From positions 62,001 through 126,000 of the forward strand of contig NZ_JAUSYY010000001.1 of NCBI RefSeq assembly GCF_030817175.1: DNA of 64,000 bases. Reading direction: 5' to 3'. This document shows, piece after piece, positions 10,637 through 20,737 of the stretch. Position 1 is the stretch's first letter, and every line of letters begins with the position of its first letter. The position numbers and the translations under genes were made by a program. Origin of the DNA: Agromyces ramosus (GTDB lineage Bacteria; Actinomycetota; Actinomycetes; Actinomycetales; Microbacteriaceae). The notes beneath the pieces were generated by a model, which saw only the letters and a list, made by a program, of their open reading frames with translations, was not told the DNA's origin and did no database searches.

Positions 10637-11395
10637 CTACTCCGCCTCGAGCTCGGCCTGCACCTCTGGGGTGAGGTCGAAGTTCGAGTAGATGTTCTGC
10701 ACGTCGTCGCTGTCTTCGAGTGCGTCGATGAGGCGGAACACCTTGCGGGCCGTCTCGGCGTCGACCTCGACCTTGAGCGACGGCACGAACGCGGCATCCG
10801 CCGAGTCGTAGTCGATGCCGGCCTCCTGCAGCGCGGTGCGGGCGGCGACCATGTCGGATGCCTCGGTGATCACCTCGAACGTGTCACCCTCGTCGGTGAC
10901 CTCTTCGGCGCCCGCGTCGAGCACGGCGCTGAGCACGTCGTCTTCGGTGAGGCCGTCGGACTTGCTGACGACGATGACGCCCTTGCGCGCGAAGTTGTAG
11001 GCCACCGAGCCCGGGTCGGCCATCGTGCCGCCATTGCGGGTCATGAGGGTGCGCACTTCGGCGGCCGCGCGGTTGCGATTGTCGGTGAGGCACTCGATGA
11101 GGAGGGCGACGCCGTTGGGGCCGTAGCCTTCGTACATGATGGTCGTGTAGTCGATCGACTCACCCGACAGCCCAGCGCCGCGCTTGATGGCGCGGTCGAT
11201 GTTGTCGTTCGGGACGGAGGTCTTCTTCGCCTTCTGCACGGCGTCGACGAGGGTCGGATTGCCCGAGAGGTCGGCGCCGCCCATCTTCGCCGCGACCTCG
11301 ATGTTCTTGATGAGCTTCGCGAACGACTTCGCACGACGCGAGTCGATGATCGCCTTCTTGTGCTTCGTCGTCGCCCACTTGGAATGCCCGGACAT
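10637..11395 (-). CDS. YebC/PmpR family regulatory protein
   Basis: Conserved YebC/TACO1-type protein of 252 residues starting [16 protein letters not shown], the invariant family N-terminus, which sets the start at ATG 11395 behind a CAGGAGA ribosome site. Members act as DNA-binding regulators or as factors relieving ribosome pausing at proline stretches; which applies here is not visible. Further conserved blocks are [20 protein letters not shown] and [20 protein letters not shown]. Directly upstream of ruvCAB, as in many bacteria. A TAGAAT -10-like element lies at about 11450-11455 on the minus strand. Confidence 0.95.
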   Translation of the reverse strand: MSGHSKWATTKHKKAIIDSRRAKSFAKLIKNIEVAAKMGGADLSGNPTLVDAVQKAKKTSVPNDNIDRAIKRGAGLSGESIDYTTIMYEGYGPNGVALLIECLTDNRNRAAAEVRTLMTRNGGTMADPGSVAYNFARKGVIVVSKSDGLTEDDVLSAVLDAGAEEVTDEGDTFEVITEASDMVAARTALQEAGIDYDSADAAFVPSLKVEVDAETARKVFRLIDALEDSDDVQNIYSNFDLTPEVQAELEAE

Positions 11396-11475
11396 GCGTC
11401 TCCTGAATCGAATGCTCGCGCGCGACATCGCCTGCCGTGCCCAGCCATTCTAAGACAGCGGTGGTTCCACGCAGT

Positions 11476-12006
11476 TCAGACGAGCAGCTTCTGCAGGGTG
11501 CGGAGATTCCGATTCGTCGTGGTGGGCTTGTAGCGGGGCTTGGCGAGCAGCTTCGCGAAGGGCGTCTGCACGGTCGTGCCCTTGACGGGGTTCCAGTAGA
11601 CGACGCCTTCACCGCGGGCGATGGGGTCGACCTGGGGGTCGGGCTCTCCTGCCGACGCCACGAGGTCATCGAGCACCGCGTCGTCGGAGCCGAACACGAC
11701 CCACGGCTGTCGAGCGGCGTCGGATGCATCGAACGGGAACGCCTCGATCACCCGTTCGACCTGCTTGCGGGTGACGAGCACGATCCACGCGTCGTAGCCG
11801 AAGCGATCGCGAAGCGCTTGCTCGATGCGCTGCTTCGGGTCGGCGGATGCCGCGTCATCGGTCGCCGTGAAGACGACGTTGCCGCTCGCCAGCACCGTGC
11901 GCACCTCGTCGAACCCGAGCTCGTCGAAGAGCGCTCGGAGGTCGGCAGACCTGATCGTGATGCCGCCGACGTTCACGCCGCGGAGCAGGGCGATGTACCG
12001 GGTCAT
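11476..12006 (-). CDS. DUF1697 domain protein
   Basis: A 176-residue DUF1697 protein: [33 protein letters not shown] and VVYWNPVKGTTVQTPFAKLL are the conserved parts. The function is unknown. The start codon shares one base with the pdxT stop, so it is probably co-translated with pdxST. Confidence 0.88.
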   Translation of the reverse strand: MTRYIALLRGVNVGGITIRSADLRALFDELGFDEVRTVLASGNVVFTATDDAASADPKQRIEQALRDRFGYDAWIVLVTRKQVERVIEAFPFDASDAARQPWVVFGSDDAVLDDLVASAGEPDPQVDPIARGEGVVYWNPVKGTTVQTPFAKLLAKPRYKPTTTNRNLRTLQKLLV

Positions 12007-12653
12007 CAGTCCACCGTACGGGCGCGCACCTTGCCGAGGAAGTACTCGTGAAAGCGATACTCCCCCGTGATCTCGGGGTGGAAGCTGGTTCCGAGGAGGT
12101 TGCCCTGCTCGACGGCGACGACCCTGCCGTCGGTCAGCGATGCGAGCGGCGTCGCGGCCGCTCCGACCGACTCCACGACGGGGCCCCTGATGAACACCGC
12201 GTGCACCGGCTCATCGCCGAGGGCCGGGATGTCGAGGTCGGTCTCGAACGACTGGTTCTGCGAGCCGAAGGCGTTGCGGCGAACGACCACGTCGAGCCCG
12301 CCGAGCGATTGCTGCCCGGTGATCGCATCGAGCACGGTGTCGGCGAGCATGATGAGCCCGGCGCACGTTCCGTAGACCGGGAGCCCGTCGGCGATGGCCG
12401 TCTTGAGTGGCTGCTGCAGGCCGAAGGTGCGGGCGAGCTTGTCCATGACGGTCGACTCGCCGCCCGGGATCACCAGGCCGTCGATCGCCGCGAGCTCCTC
12501 GGGCCGACGCACGAGCGACACGTCGGCGCCCAGCTTCGCGAGCACGTGGGCATGCTCACGGAAGTCGCCCTGGAGGGCGAGCACTCCCACACGCGGGCCC
12601 GACTCGGCGGGATGCGGTGCGTCGAGCGATTCGGTCCGGAGGTTCGACGTCAC
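12006..12653 (-). CDS. pdxT: Pyridoxal 5'-phosphate synthase glutaminase subunit PdxT
   Basis: Class I glutamine amidotransferase that releases ammonia for PdxS in vitamin B6 synthesis. The protein has 215 residues, with [21 protein letters not shown], the nucleophile elbow GTCAGLIML (catalytic Cys) and the His-Glu pair in SFHPEIT. The N-terminus carries about 20 extra residues compared with Bacillus PdxT. Its start overlaps the pdxS stop by 4 bases, consistent with equimolar complex assembly. Confidence 0.97.
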   Translation of the reverse strand: MTSNLRTESLDAPHPAESGPRVGVLALQGDFREHAHVLAKLGADVSLVRRPEELAAIDGLVIPGGESTVMDKLARTFGLQQPLKTAIADGLPVYGTCAGLIMLADTVLDAITGQQSLGGLDVVVRRNAFGSQNQSFETDLDIPALGDEPVHAVFIRGPVVESVGAAATPLASLTDGRVVAVEQGNLLGTSFHPEITGEYRFHEYFLGKVRARTVD

Positions 12654-13567
12654 CAGCCGCGCTCGGCGAGGCGATGCGGGGCCGCGAGGTCGCCGACGTT
12701 GATGCCGACCATGGCCTCACCGAGGCCACGCGACACCTCGGCGATGACCGACGGGTCGTCGTAGAAGGTGGTGGCCTTCACGACGGCCGCGGCACGTGCC
12801 TCGGGGTTGCCCGACTTGAAGATGCCCGAGCCGACGAAGACGCCGTCGGCGCCGAGTTGCATCATCATCGCGGCGTCGGCGGGGGTGGCGACGCCGCCTG
12901 CGGTGAAGAGCACGACCGGCAGTTTGCCGGTCTCGGCGACCTCGAGCACGAGCTCGTAGGGCGCCTGCAGGTCTTTCGCCGCCACGTAGAGCTCGTCGCG
13001 GGTCATCGACTTCAGCTGGTTGATCTCGGAGGTGATCTTGCGGATGTGCTTGGTCGCCTCGGACACGTCGCCCGTGCCGGCCTCACCCTTCGAGCGGATC
13101 ATCGCGGCGCCCTCGTTGATGCGGCGAAGCGCCTCGCCGAGGTTCGTCGCACCGCAGACGAAGGGGGTGTTGAACGCCCACTTGTCGATGTGGTTCATGT
13201 AGTCGGCAGGCGAGAGCACCTCGGACTCGTCGATGTAGTCGACGTCGAGCGCCTGCAGCACCTGCGCCTCGACGAAGTGGCCGATGCGGGCCTTCGCCAT
13301 GACGGGGATCGAGACCTCGGCGATGATCGCCTCGATGAGGTCGGGGTCGCTCATGCGCGCGACGCCGCCCTGTGCACGGATGTCGGCGGGGACGCGCTCG
13401 AGCGCCATGACGGCGACGGCGCCGGCGTCTTCGGCGATGCGCGCCTGCTCGGCCGTGACGACGTCCATGATGACGCCGCCCTTCAGCATCTCGGCGAGGC
13501 CGCGCTTCACACGGCTGGAGCCGGTGTGAGAGGTGGCGGCGGGCGCGGGGGCGGAGGCTTCGGTCAT
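12650..13567 (-). CDS. pdxS: Pyridoxal 5'-phosphate synthase lyase subunit PdxS
   Basis: Builds PLP from ribose 5-phosphate, glyceraldehyde 3-phosphate and ammonia supplied by PdxT. The 305-residue TIM barrel contains [44 protein letters not shown] and [14 protein letters not shown]. The start at ATG 13567 is chosen because TAGGAT lies 7 bases upstream (13575-13580) and no ribosome site is present, suggesting a leaderless message. The longer open frame upstream shows no homology-like sequence. Confidence 0.97.
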   Translation of the reverse strand: MTEASAPAPAATSHTGSSRVKRGLAEMLKGGVIMDVVTAEQARIAEDAGAVAVMALERVPADIRAQGGVARMSDPDLIEAIIAEVSIPVMAKARIGHFVEAQVLQALDVDYIDESEVLSPADYMNHIDKWAFNTPFVCGATNLGEALRRINEGAAMIRSKGEAGTGDVSEATKHIRKITSEINQLKSMTRDELYVAAKDLQAPYELVLEVAETGKLPVVLFTAGGVATPADAAMMMQLGADGVFVGSGIFKSGNPEARAAAVVKATTFYDDPSVIAEVSRGLGEAMVGINVGDLAAPHRLAERGW

Positions 13568-13666
13568 GGGGTCAATCCTAATCGTCGGAACGGATGCGGC
13601 GGTCGCCGCGATGTCATGCTCGGCCGCACGCAGTGGACGTCGTGTCCATCGGCGCGATGCCACCGG

Positions 13667-14230
13667 TCAGGCCGGCCAGGCCTCGGCGATCTCCTGGCGT
13701 ACCTCGCCGAGCAGGCGCGGTAGCGCCTTGGTGCCGGCGATGATCGGGAAGAAGTTCGAGTCGAGCGCCCAGCGCGGCACGATGTGCTGGTGCAGGTGCT
13801 CCGCGATGCCCGCCCCGGCGATGCGACCCTGGTTCATGCCGATGTTGAATCCGTCGCATCGGGACACCTGCTTCACGACCCGCATCGCGACCTGCGTGAG
13901 CTCGCCGATCTCGGCGACCTCCTCGGGCGTCGCCTCGTCGTAGGTGGCGACGTGGCGGAAGGGGCACACGAGTAGGTGGCCGCTGTTGTACGGGTAGAGG
14001 TTCAGCAGCACATAGGCATGGGTGCCGCGCGCCACGATGAGCGCCTGCTCGTCGCTCATCTCGGGGGCACGGCAGAACGGGCACGCGTGCTCGTCGGGCT
14101 GCTGCCCGTGCTGGATGTAGACGAGGCGATGCGGGGTCCAGAGTCGCTGGAACGCGTCGGGCACGCCGGCGAGGTCGGCCGCGGCATCCGTCGGCACGCC
14201 CTCGAACTCGTCGGCCTGATACGCGCTCAT
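13667..14230 (-). CDS. HIT domain nucleotide hydrolase
   Basis: Histidine-triad protein of 187 residues that likely acts on nucleotide phosphoryl bonds (AP4A phosphorylase-like branch). The HIT motif is [12 protein letters not shown]-terminal CPFC with a downstream His suggests a zinc site. NPYPYN-like [19 protein letters not shown] is conserved. Its start overlaps the thrS stop by 4 bases, the thrS-HIT pairing being usual in actinobacteria. Substrate is not determined by the sequence. Confidence 0.93.
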   Translation of the reverse strand: MSAYQADEFEGVPTDAAADLAGVPDAFQRLWTPHRLVYIQHGQQPDEHACPFCRAPEMSDEQALIVARGTHAYVLLNLYPYNSGHLLVCPFRHVATYDEATPEEVAEIGELTQVAMRVVKQVSRCDGFNIGMNQGRIAGAGIAEHLHQHIVPRWALDSNFFPIIAGTKALPRLLGEVRQEIAEAWPA

Positions 14231-16218
14231 GCCACCAGATCGTCTTTCGTGACCACCTGTCGGCGCTCGTCGATGGCGAGGCGGATGCGGCGCACGGCCT
14301 CGGCGATCGGCACGCCGTTCTCCTGGCTGCCGTCTCGGAAGCGGAAGCTCACCGTCTCGCCCGCGCGGTCTTCTTCGCCGGCGATCAGCTGGAACGGCAC
14401 CTTGAGCTTGGTGTGCGTCCGGATCTTCTTCTGCATGCGGTCGTCACTCGAGTCGAGTTCGGCGCGCACGCCGTGGCGCTGCAACTGTTCGATGACGGCA
14501 CCGAGGTAGGGCGCATACTCGTCGGCGACCGGGATGCCGACGACCTGCACGGGCGCGAGCCACACGGGGAAGGCGCCGGCGTAGTGTTCGAGCAGGATCG
14601 CGAAGAACCGCTCGATCGAGCCGAACAGCGCACGGTGGATCATGATCGGGCGCTTCTTGTGCCCGTCGCGGTCGGTGAACTCGAGCTCGAAGCGCTCGGG
14701 CAGGTTGGGGTCCACCTGCACGGTCGAGAGCTGCCAGGTGCGGCCGATCGCGTCACGCGTCTTGAGGTCGATCTTGGGCCCGTAGAACGCGGCCTCACCG
14801 GGCATCTCGGTGAGCTTGAGCCCGCTCGCGCGAGCCACGTTGCGGAGCGCGTTGGTGGAGTACTCCCAGAACTCGTCGGAGCCGATCCATTTGTCTTTGT
14901 GGTCGTCGCGCATCGACAGCTCGAGTTCGAAGTCGTCGAGGCCGAAGTCGCGCAGCATCGAGATGACGAACGCCAGGACCTTTGCGGTCTCCTCCTCGAG
15001 CTGCTCGGGGGTGACGAAGAGGTGCGAGTCGTCTTGCGTGAAGCCGCGCACCCGGGTGAGTCCGTGCAGTGCACCGGAGAGCTCGTTGCGGTACACGGTG
15101 CCGTTCTCGGCGAGCCGCATCGGCAGGTCGCGGTAGCTGCGCCCGCGCTCCTTGTAGATGAGGATGTGCATCGGGCAGTTCATGGGCTTCAGGTAGTAGT
15201 CCTGGCCATGCTTCGTGATGTTGCCCTCGGCGTCGCGCTCCTCGTCCATGTGGATGGGCGGGAACATGCCCTCCTTGTACGTGACGAGGTGGTTCGACTG
15301 GAGGAAGAGGTCCTCCTTCGAGATGTGCGGGGTGTACACGTAGGTGTAGCCGTCGGCGATGTGGCGACGGCGCGCGTGCTGCTCCATCTCCATGCGCACG
15401 ACGCCGCCGCGCGGGTGCCACACCGAGAGACCGGAGCCGATCTCCTCGGGGAAGCTGAAGAGGTCGAGTTCGCGCCCGAGCTTGCGGTGGTCGCGCTTGG
15501 CCGCCTCCTCGAGGCGGTGCTGGAAGGCACGCAGCTCGTCTTTCGTCGGCCAAGCGGTGCCGTAGATGCGCTGCAGCTGGGGGTTCTTCTCGGAGCCACG
15601 CCAGTACGCCGCTGCGAGACGAGTGAGCGCCCAGCCGTTGCCGATCATGCGGGTGTTCGGCAGGTGCGGTCCGCGGCAGAGGTCTTTCCAGACGGTCTCG
15701 CCGGTCTTCGGATCGACGTTGTCGTAGATCGTGAGCTCGCCGGCGCCGACCTCGACCGACTCGTGGTCGTCGCCGCTCGACTCGCCGTGCCCGGCCGCGC
15801 CCTTCAGCCCGATGAGCTCGAGCTTGTACGGCTCGTTCGCAAGCTCGGCCCGGGCCTCCTCGTCGGTGACGACCCGGCGCATGAACCGCTGCCCGGCCCG
15901 AACGATGCGGGACATCTCCTTGTCGAGCGCCTTCAGGTCTTCGGGCGTGAACGCCTCGGCGACGTCGAAGTCGTAGTAGAACCCGTCGGTCACGGGCGGG
16001 CCGATGCCGAGTCTCGCCTCGGGGTTCACCGCCTGCACCGCCTGCGCGAGCACGTGTGCGGCCGAGTGGCGGAGGATGCTGAGCCCGTCGGGAGAGTCGA
16101 TCGTGACCGGCTCGACCGCATCGGCGTCGGTGACCGTCGTGGCGAGGTCCTTCAGCTCGCCGTTGACGCGCATTGCGACAACGGACCGGTCGGTGAAGAG
16201 CTCGAAGCCGTCGGCCAC
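14227..16218 (-). CDS. thrS: Threonine--tRNA ligase
   Basis: Charges tRNA-Thr. The 663 residues start at GTG 16218 ([20 protein letters not shown]), with AGGGAG 11 bases upstream. The TGS domain is followed by the editing domain ([18 protein letters not shown]), then the class II core: motif 1 near [16 protein letters not shown], the zinc-ligand region [11 protein letters not shown], motif 2 with [20 protein letters not shown], and the C-terminal anticodon-binding domain ([13 protein letters not shown]). No leader structure such as a T-box is evident in the 127 bases before the start. Confidence 0.97.
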   Translation of the reverse strand: MADGFELFTDRSVVAMRVNGELKDLATTVTDADAVEPVTIDSPDGLSILRHSAAHVLAQAVQAVNPEARLGIGPPVTDGFYYDFDVAEAFTPEDLKALDKEMSRIVRAGQRFMRRVVTDEEARAELANEPYKLELIGLKGAAGHGESSGDDHESVEVGAGELTIYDNVDPKTGETVWKDLCRGPHLPNTRMIGNGWALTRLAAAYWRGSEKNPQLQRIYGTAWPTKDELRAFQHRLEEAAKRDHRKLGRELDLFSFPEEIGSGLSVWHPRGGVVRMEMEQHARRRHIADGYTYVYTPHISKEDLFLQSNHLVTYKEGMFPPIHMDEERDAEGNITKHGQDYYLKPMNCPMHILIYKERGRSYRDLPMRLAENGTVYRNELSGALHGLTRVRGFTQDDSHLFVTPEQLEEETAKVLAFVISMLRDFGLDDFELELSMRDDHKDKWIGSDEFWEYSTNALRNVARASGLKLTEMPGEAAFYGPKIDLKTRDAIGRTWQLSTVQVDPNLPERFELEFTDRDGHKKRPIMIHRALFGSIERFFAILLEHYAGAFPVWLAPVQVVGIPVADEYAPYLGAVIEQLQRHGVRAELDSSDDRMQKKIRTHTKLKVPFQLIAGEEDRAGETVSFRFRDGSQENGVPIAEAVRRIRLAIDERRQVVTKDDLVA

Positions 16219-16345
16219 CTTGGTGTACTCCCTGCGTATCGGAACACGAAACCCTTCAACTGTAGTGCGAGCCCGGCGCCACGCCCGCCGGTCGTCAGGG
16301 GCCCCACTGATGCAGCGTCGCGAGGTCAGTTCTAGAGTTTTCCTC

Positions 16346-16945
16346 ATGACTACCGAATCGAACGACCTGACCCCGACCGGGCTCGGCGAACACGTGGTCG
16401 ACGCGGCGGAATTCGAACCGGATCTCTCCGCCGCCGACTGGGCCGCCAAGTTCCGCGTCGACGACGTCAGGCTCACGCCCATCCACCTCGCGCCCTTCGA
16501 GGTCCTCAGCCCGGTGAAGACCATCGGCCGCGGGCGCACGAACCTCACCCTCATCCGTCCCACCATCTTGCAGACGGATGCCGCGACGCCCTTCGCCTCC
16601 TTCGACCGGCGCGAGTCGCCGAACCGGAACCCCGCCGTCTCGGTGCACTTCAACGCGAGTGCGTACGGCGTCACGTGGACCGGCACCTACGTCTTCGCGT
16701 TCGCCGTCGACGCGCCGACCCGCGCGGCCTTCACGCCGAGCGGGTTCGCGGGCAGCGGCACGGTGGATGCGCCGGGCTCGATCCGGTTCGCCGGGCGACG
16801 CGTGATCACCGTGATCCTGCGCAGCGTCCCGCCGAACCAGGACGTCTTCGCCGCGATCGAGCAGACGTCGGGCGAGTCCTGGTCGTGGTTCTCGACCTCG
16901 ATCGGCCGGCCGCCCATCGTCATCGACACGGTCGCCGGCGGCTGA
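16346..16945 (+). CDS. Hypothetical protein
   Basis: A 199-residue soluble protein I do not recognise: [20 protein letters not shown], then [40 protein letters not shown] and [20 protein letters not shown]. It has no signal peptide or membrane segment and many predicted beta-strands. TAGAGT at 16333-16338 lies 7 bases before the ATG with no ribosome site, so a leaderless message is likely. It is divergent from thrS. Confidence 0.75.
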   Translation: MTTESNDLTPTGLGEHVVDAAEFEPDLSAADWAAKFRVDDVRLTPIHLAPFEVLSPVKTIGRGRTNLTLIRPTILQTDAATPFASFDRRESPNRNPAVSVHFNASAYGVTWTGTYVFAFAVDAPTRAAFTPSGFAGSGTVDAPGSIRFAGRRVITVILRSVPPNQDVFAAIEQTSGESWSWFSTSIGRPPIVIDTVAGG

Positions 16946-17137
16946 CGCCCGCATGCGCAATTCTTGAGCGCTCCACCGCACGAGCTGCCACCGACTTGCG
17001 CTGCCCATCGCAAGAACTCGACAACCTCTCGACAATCGCTCGCAGCTGCTTGTGCGGCGGCGTCGCGCAGTCGTACAGTCGCCACATCCGGCGGCTCCAC
17101 CGGATGCCCGGCGCACGAATCGAGCTGAAACGAGTCG

Positions 17138-19189
17138 ATGATGACACGTCCGATGAGCACCCGCACGCGTTCGTCCGGCCGGCCCCGCCGCCGGTTGCGG
17201 TCCTCGATCCTCGTCGCCGCGCTCGCGTGCGGCGCAGTGGTCGGGGCGGGCTCCCCCGCCGCGGCGAGCGCGGAGCCCACACCGGTCACCCGTGCAGCGC
17301 TCGACCCCGTCCTGGTCGAGGGACGAGGCGCCCAGGTGGCCTTCCTCGAGCAGGAAGCCGAGAACGCGGAGACGAACGGCGAGCTCATCGGGCCCGATCG
17401 CTCGGCGTACACGCTGCCGGCTGAGGCATCCGGTCGCACCGCTGTGCAGCTCGATCCCGGCGAGTACGTGGAGTTCACCCTGCCCGCGCCCACGAACGCC
17501 ATCACGGTGCGGTACAGCATCCCCGATGCGCCGAACGGCGGCGGCATCACCGCGCCGCTCGCGGTGAGCGTCGACGGTGGGACATCCGAGACGATGACCC
17601 TCACCTCCCAATACGCGTGGCTCTACAACCAGTACCCGTTCACGAATGACCCGAACGCGGGACTCCTGCACCCCGACTGGTGGATCACCGAGTGCGGTTG
17701 CGTGCCCGGCGAGGGCTTCGAGGTGACGAAGCCGTTCCGCCCGATGCACTTCTACGACGAGCAGCGGATGCTCCTGAGCCGCACCCACCCGGCCGGTTCC
17801 GTCGTGCGCCTCACGGCACCGCAGGGCACGGATGCCGCATGGACCGTCATCGACCTGCTCGACTCCGAGTTCGTCGCACCGCCTGCGACGCGACCCGCCG
17901 GCTCGGTGAGCGTGACGAAGTTCGGCGCAGACCCGACCGGACGACGCGATGCGGGCAATGCCTTCCGCACGGCGATCGCGTACGCCCAGCGACACGATCT
18001 CACGGTGTACGTGCCGGCCGGCACGTTCCAGGTCAACGAGCACCTGATCGTCGACGACGTCACGATCGAGGGCGCAGGCAACTGGCACACGATCATCCGC
18101 GGGTCGCAGGTGGCGCTGAAGAAGCTGGCACCCGACGGGTCGGTGCACACCGGCGTCGGCTTCTACGGCCGGGATGCCGCGGCAGGCGGGAGCTCCAACG
18201 TGCACCTCGCCGACTTCGCCATCGAGGGCGACGTGCGCGAGCGCATCGACACCGATCAGGTGAATGCCGTCGGCGGCGCCATGAGCGACTCGACCATCAG
18301 CGGACTCCACATCAGCCACACCAAGGTCGGGCTCTGGTTCGACGGGCCCATGCAGGGCGTCGCGGTGACCGGCAACATCGTCGTCGACCAGATCGCGGAT
18401 GCGCTGAACTTCCACACCGGTGTCGCCGACTCGGTCGTCTCGGGCAACTACGTGCGCAACACCGGCGACGACGGCCTCGCGATGTGGTCGGAGGCGACGG
18501 CGAACGCCGGCAACACGTTCGACCGCAACACGGTGCAGACGCCCACGCTCGCAAACGGCATCGCGATCTACGGCGGCACCGACAACACCGTGTCGAACAA
18601 CCTCGTCGCCGACCCGATCCGTGAGGGCAGCGGCATCCACGTGGGCTCTCGCTTCGGGGCCGAGGCGTTCACCGGGCACCTCTGGATCACCGACAACACC
18701 ACCGTGCGCGCCGGCACCTCTGAGCTCAACTGGAACATCGGACTCGGCGCGATCTGGCTCTACGCCCTCGACCGGCCGATCGACGCCGATGTGCAGGTGG
18801 TGGGCAACCATCTGCTCGACAACACCTACAACGCGATCCTGCTCGTCGCCGACTGGCCGGTGAAGGACTTGTACTCGATCACGAACGTGCACTTCAGGGA
18901 CCTTCGCATCGACGGCACCGGCACCTCCGTCGTGAGCGCGCGCGTTGCGGGCTCGGCCTCATTCGAGAACGTCGACGCCCGTAACGTCGGGGCGGTCGGT
19001 GTGAACAACTGCGGCTCGTTCAACTTCCCGCCCACCGGGTCGGAGTTCTCGCTCATCGACCTCGGCGGCAACGACTCGAGCGGTGCGAACACGACCGGGC
19101 CGTGGCTCGCCCCATGGGAGCTGCCGAACACCATCACGTGCGACGACCGGCCCCCGGTCGTGGCGCCGCCGGCACCGAGTCCGTGGTGA
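17138..19189 (+). CDS. Secreted parallel beta-helix glycosidase, GH87-like
   Basis: A 683-residue exported protein. Residues 1-45 form a Sec signal (basic start, SSILVAALACGAVVGAGSPA, then AAASAEP). A carbohydrate-binding-like beta-sandwich follows (VEFTLPAPTNAITVRYSIPD), then a pectate-lyase-type beta-helix beginning SVSVTKFGADPTGRRDAGNA. The segment YVRNTGDDGLAMWSE has the adjacent Asp pair expected in GH87 alpha-1,3-glucanases (mycodextranase/mutanase). The substrate is therefore probably alpha-1,3-glucan, but this is inference. It stands alone with no transporter or regulator beside it. ATG 17141 or 17153 are alternative starts. Confidence 0.78.
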   Translation: MMTRPMSTRTRSSGRPRRRLRSSILVAALACGAVVGAGSPAAASAEPTPVTRAALDPVLVEGRGAQVAFLEQEAENAETNGELIGPDRSAYTLPAEASGRTAVQLDPGEYVEFTLPAPTNAITVRYSIPDAPNGGGITAPLAVSVDGGTSETMTLTSQYAWLYNQYPFTNDPNAGLLHPDWWITECGCVPGEGFEVTKPFRPMHFYDEQRMLLSRTHPAGSVVRLTAPQGTDAAWTVIDLLDSEFVAPPATRPAGSVSVTKFGADPTGRRDAGNAFRTAIAYAQRHDLTVYVPAGTFQVNEHLIVDDVTIEGAGNWHTIIRGSQVALKKLAPDGSVHTGVGFYGRDAAAGGSSNVHLADFAIEGDVRERIDTDQVNAVGGAMSDSTISGLHISHTKVGLWFDGPMQGVAVTGNIVVDQIADALNFHTGVADSVVSGNYVRNTGDDGLAMWSEATANAGNTFDRNTVQTPTLANGIAIYGGTDNTVSNNLVADPIREGSGIHVGSRFGAEAFTGHLWITDNTTVRAGTSELNWNIGLGAIWLYALDRPIDADVQVVGNHLLDNTYNAILLVADWPVKDLYSITNVHFRDLRIDGTGTSVVSARVAGSASFENVDARNVGAVGVNNCGSFNFPPTGSEFSLIDLGGNDSSGANTTGPWLAPWELPNTITCDDRPPVVAPPAPSPW

Positions 19190-19257
19190 TGCCCGGGCGC
19201 TCCACTGACCTCGCTTCCACCTGAACGTGCGACCCGCCGAGGTGCGAGGATGACGGG

Positions 19258-20226
19258 ATGCGGGCAGTCGTGTACGACCGGTACGGCCCACCCGAGCACG
19301 TGCTCAGGCTCGAGGAGCTCGACCCGCCGTCGATCGGCGAGCACGAGGTGCTGGTCCGCGTCCGCGCTGCCTCCGTCAACTCGTGGGACTGCGACAACCT
19401 GCTCGGCAGGCCGTTCCTGACTCGAGCAGGATGGGGCCTCCGGCGACCGAAGCGCCGGGTGCTCGGCGCGGATGTCGCGGGTGACGTCGTCGCCGCAGGG
19501 CGAGGAGTGACGAGGTTCCGGCCCGGTGATCTCGTGTTCGGCGACCTCTCGGCTTCGAACTGGGGCGGCTTCGCAGAGTTCGCGAGCGCCCCCGAGCACG
19601 CGCTCGAGCGCAAGCCCGCCGGACTCCCCTTCGAGCAGGCCGCAGCCATCCCGCAAGCCGGTGTGATGGCGCTCCAAGCAGTCGGCCAGGCAGGCGGGGC
19701 CGGTCGGCGTGCGCTCGTCAACGGTGCCGGCGGCGGTGTCGGGACGTTCGCGATCCAACTCCTTCGCGCCTCCGGAACCCACGTCACAGGCGTGGACTCA
19801 GCGGAGAAGCTCGATCTCATGCGGTCGCTCGGCGCCGAGACGGTGATCGACTACACCCGGGAGAACGTCGCAGACCGCACCGAGCGCTTCGACCTGATCA
19901 TCGACGTCATCGCCAGGCGATCGATGTTCGACTACAAGCGCCTCCTGGCTCCTGGGGGGCGGTACATCATGATCGGCGGTGCCACGAGTCGGATCGCACA
20001 GGTGCTGCTGTTCGGCGCCTGGGAGGTGATGACCCGCAGCAGCCGGAGCATGGGATTGCTCGTTCATCGGCCGAACCACGATCTCGAGCGGCTCGGAGCC
20101 CTCGCAGCGCAGGGGGCCCTCGTTCCCGTGATCGGCCGGACGTTCGAACTCGCGGAGGTGGCAGAGGCGATGCGGATGGTGATCGACGGCCGAGCCCTGG
20201 GCAAGGTGGTCGTCACGATCGCCTGA
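19258..20226 (+). CDS. NAD(P)-dependent alcohol dehydrogenase/quinone reductase family protein
   Basis: A 322-residue medium-chain dehydrogenase/reductase of the zinc-free quinone-oxidoreductase branch. The GroES-like domain has EHEVLVRVRAASVNSWDCDN and VLGADVAGDVVAAG. The nucleotide fold has LVNGAGGGVGTFAIQLLRA and GADTVIDY-like LGAETVIDYT. Catalytic zinc Cys residues are absent. The C-terminus ends RALGKVVVTIA, typical of the family. The substrate is unknown. Confidence 0.88.
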   Translation: MRAVVYDRYGPPEHVLRLEELDPPSIGEHEVLVRVRAASVNSWDCDNLLGRPFLTRAGWGLRRPKRRVLGADVAGDVVAAGRGVTRFRPGDLVFGDLSASNWGGFAEFASAPEHALERKPAGLPFEQAAAIPQAGVMALQAVGQAGGAGRRALVNGAGGGVGTFAIQLLRASGTHVTGVDSAEKLDLMRSLGAETVIDYTRENVADRTERFDLIIDVIARRSMFDYKRLLAPGGRYIMIGGATSRIAQVLLFGAWEVMTRSSRSMGLLVHRPNHDLERLGALAAQGALVPVIGRTFELAEVAEAMRMVIDGRALGKVVVTIA

Positions 20227-20239
20227 CGTCGGAGAGCTT

Positions 20240-20405
20240 GCGCCCGGTACGTGGGGTCAACGGGAATGCCGGCGTCTTCGTCGACACCCCGGACCCTCAC
20301 GACCAAGGCTGCGGCATCAGCATAGGCCTGCGCGGCCCCGTCAAACTCGGAGTTTGCTCGGAACTTCGGCGGCCAGTGCCGACGCCTGCCGGACGACCAC
20401 CAGAC
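20240..20405 (-). other. Possible gene remnant beside tRNA-Val
   Basis: Between the reductase gene and the tRNA cluster one minus-strand frame, read toward lower coordinates, gives a protein-like stretch without its own start or nearby stop: RRRHWPPKFRANSEF, then GAAQAYADAAALVVRVRG and VDEDAGIPVDPTYRAQAL. I cannot assign a family. Its position just downstream of a tRNA gene would fit an old integration scar, but no attachment repeat is visible. Confidence 0.3.
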
Positions 20406-20434
20406 GAGAAAAGCCCCGGCTGATGCCGGGGCTT
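20406..20434 (-). terminator. Terminator after tRNA-Val(GAC)
   Basis: AAGCCCCGGC-ATCA-GCCGGGGCTT on the minus strand, a perfect 10-bp stem followed by TTCT, placed 5 bases after the tRNA-Val end. Confidence 0.8.
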
Positions 20435-20439
20435 CGTGG

Positions 20440-20511
20440 TGGGCGATACTGGGATCGAACCAGTGACCTCTTCCGTGTCAGGGAAGCGCGCTACCGCTGC
20501 GCCAATCGCCC
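20440..20511 (-). tRNA. tRNA-Val(GAC)
   Basis: Cloverleaf on the minus strand. The acceptor is GGGCGAT/ATCGCCC, the anticodon stem CTTCC/GGAAG holds loop CTGACAC (anticodon GAC), and the T-loop is GGTTCGATCCC. CCA is not encoded. Confidence 0.95.
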
Positions 20512-20537
20512 AAGTCGAGAACGGGTTCTCGGCCTGG

Positions 20538-20608
20538 AGGTGGATACGGGATTCGAACCCGTGTATACGGCTTTGCAGGCCGCTGCCTCGCCTCTCGGCC
20601 AATCCACC
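20538..20608 (-). tRNA. tRNA-Cys(GCA)
   Basis: Minus-strand cloverleaf. The acceptor is GGTGGAT/ATCCACC, the anticodon loop CTGCAAA (GCA), and the T-arm GGGTTCGAATCCC. CCA is encoded at 20535-20537. Confidence 0.95.
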
Positions 20609-20635
20609 GTGTCTGGGTTCTCCACCAAAAGAACA

Positions 20636-20660
20636 GGAATCGGGCTTGCGCCCGATCCTG
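20636..20660 (-). terminator. Terminator between tRNA-Gly and tRNA-Cys
   Basis: AGGA-TCGGGC-GCAA-GCCCGA-TTCCT on the minus strand, a 10-bp imperfect stem followed by GTTCTTTT. It separates the upstream tRNA-Gly from tRNA-Cys. Confidence 0.65.
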
Positions 20661-20665
20661 ATCAG

Positions 20666-20737
20666 AGCGGATGACGAGATTCGAACTCGCGACCCTCACC
20701 TTGGCAAGGTGATGCGCTACCACTGCGCCACATCCGC
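20666..20737 (-). tRNA. tRNA-Gly(GCC)
   Basis: Minus-strand cloverleaf. The acceptor is GCGGATG/CATCCGC, the anticodon loop TTGCCAA (GCC), and the T-arm GAGTTCGAATCTC. Confidence 0.95.

Noticed and set aside
11396..11475. LexA box before yebC-ruvCAB
   Set aside because: The nearest candidate (GAAC...GGAAC-like) does not fit CGAAC-N4-GTTCG.
16219..16345. T-box or other leader upstream of thrS
   Set aside because: The 127-base divergent gap shows no specifier stem, T-box sequence or terminator.
16295..18892. 865-residue open frame antisense to the beta-helix enzyme
   Set aside because: Its composition is that of a mirror frame of high-GC coding DNA; the plus-strand gene has a signal peptide and family motifs.
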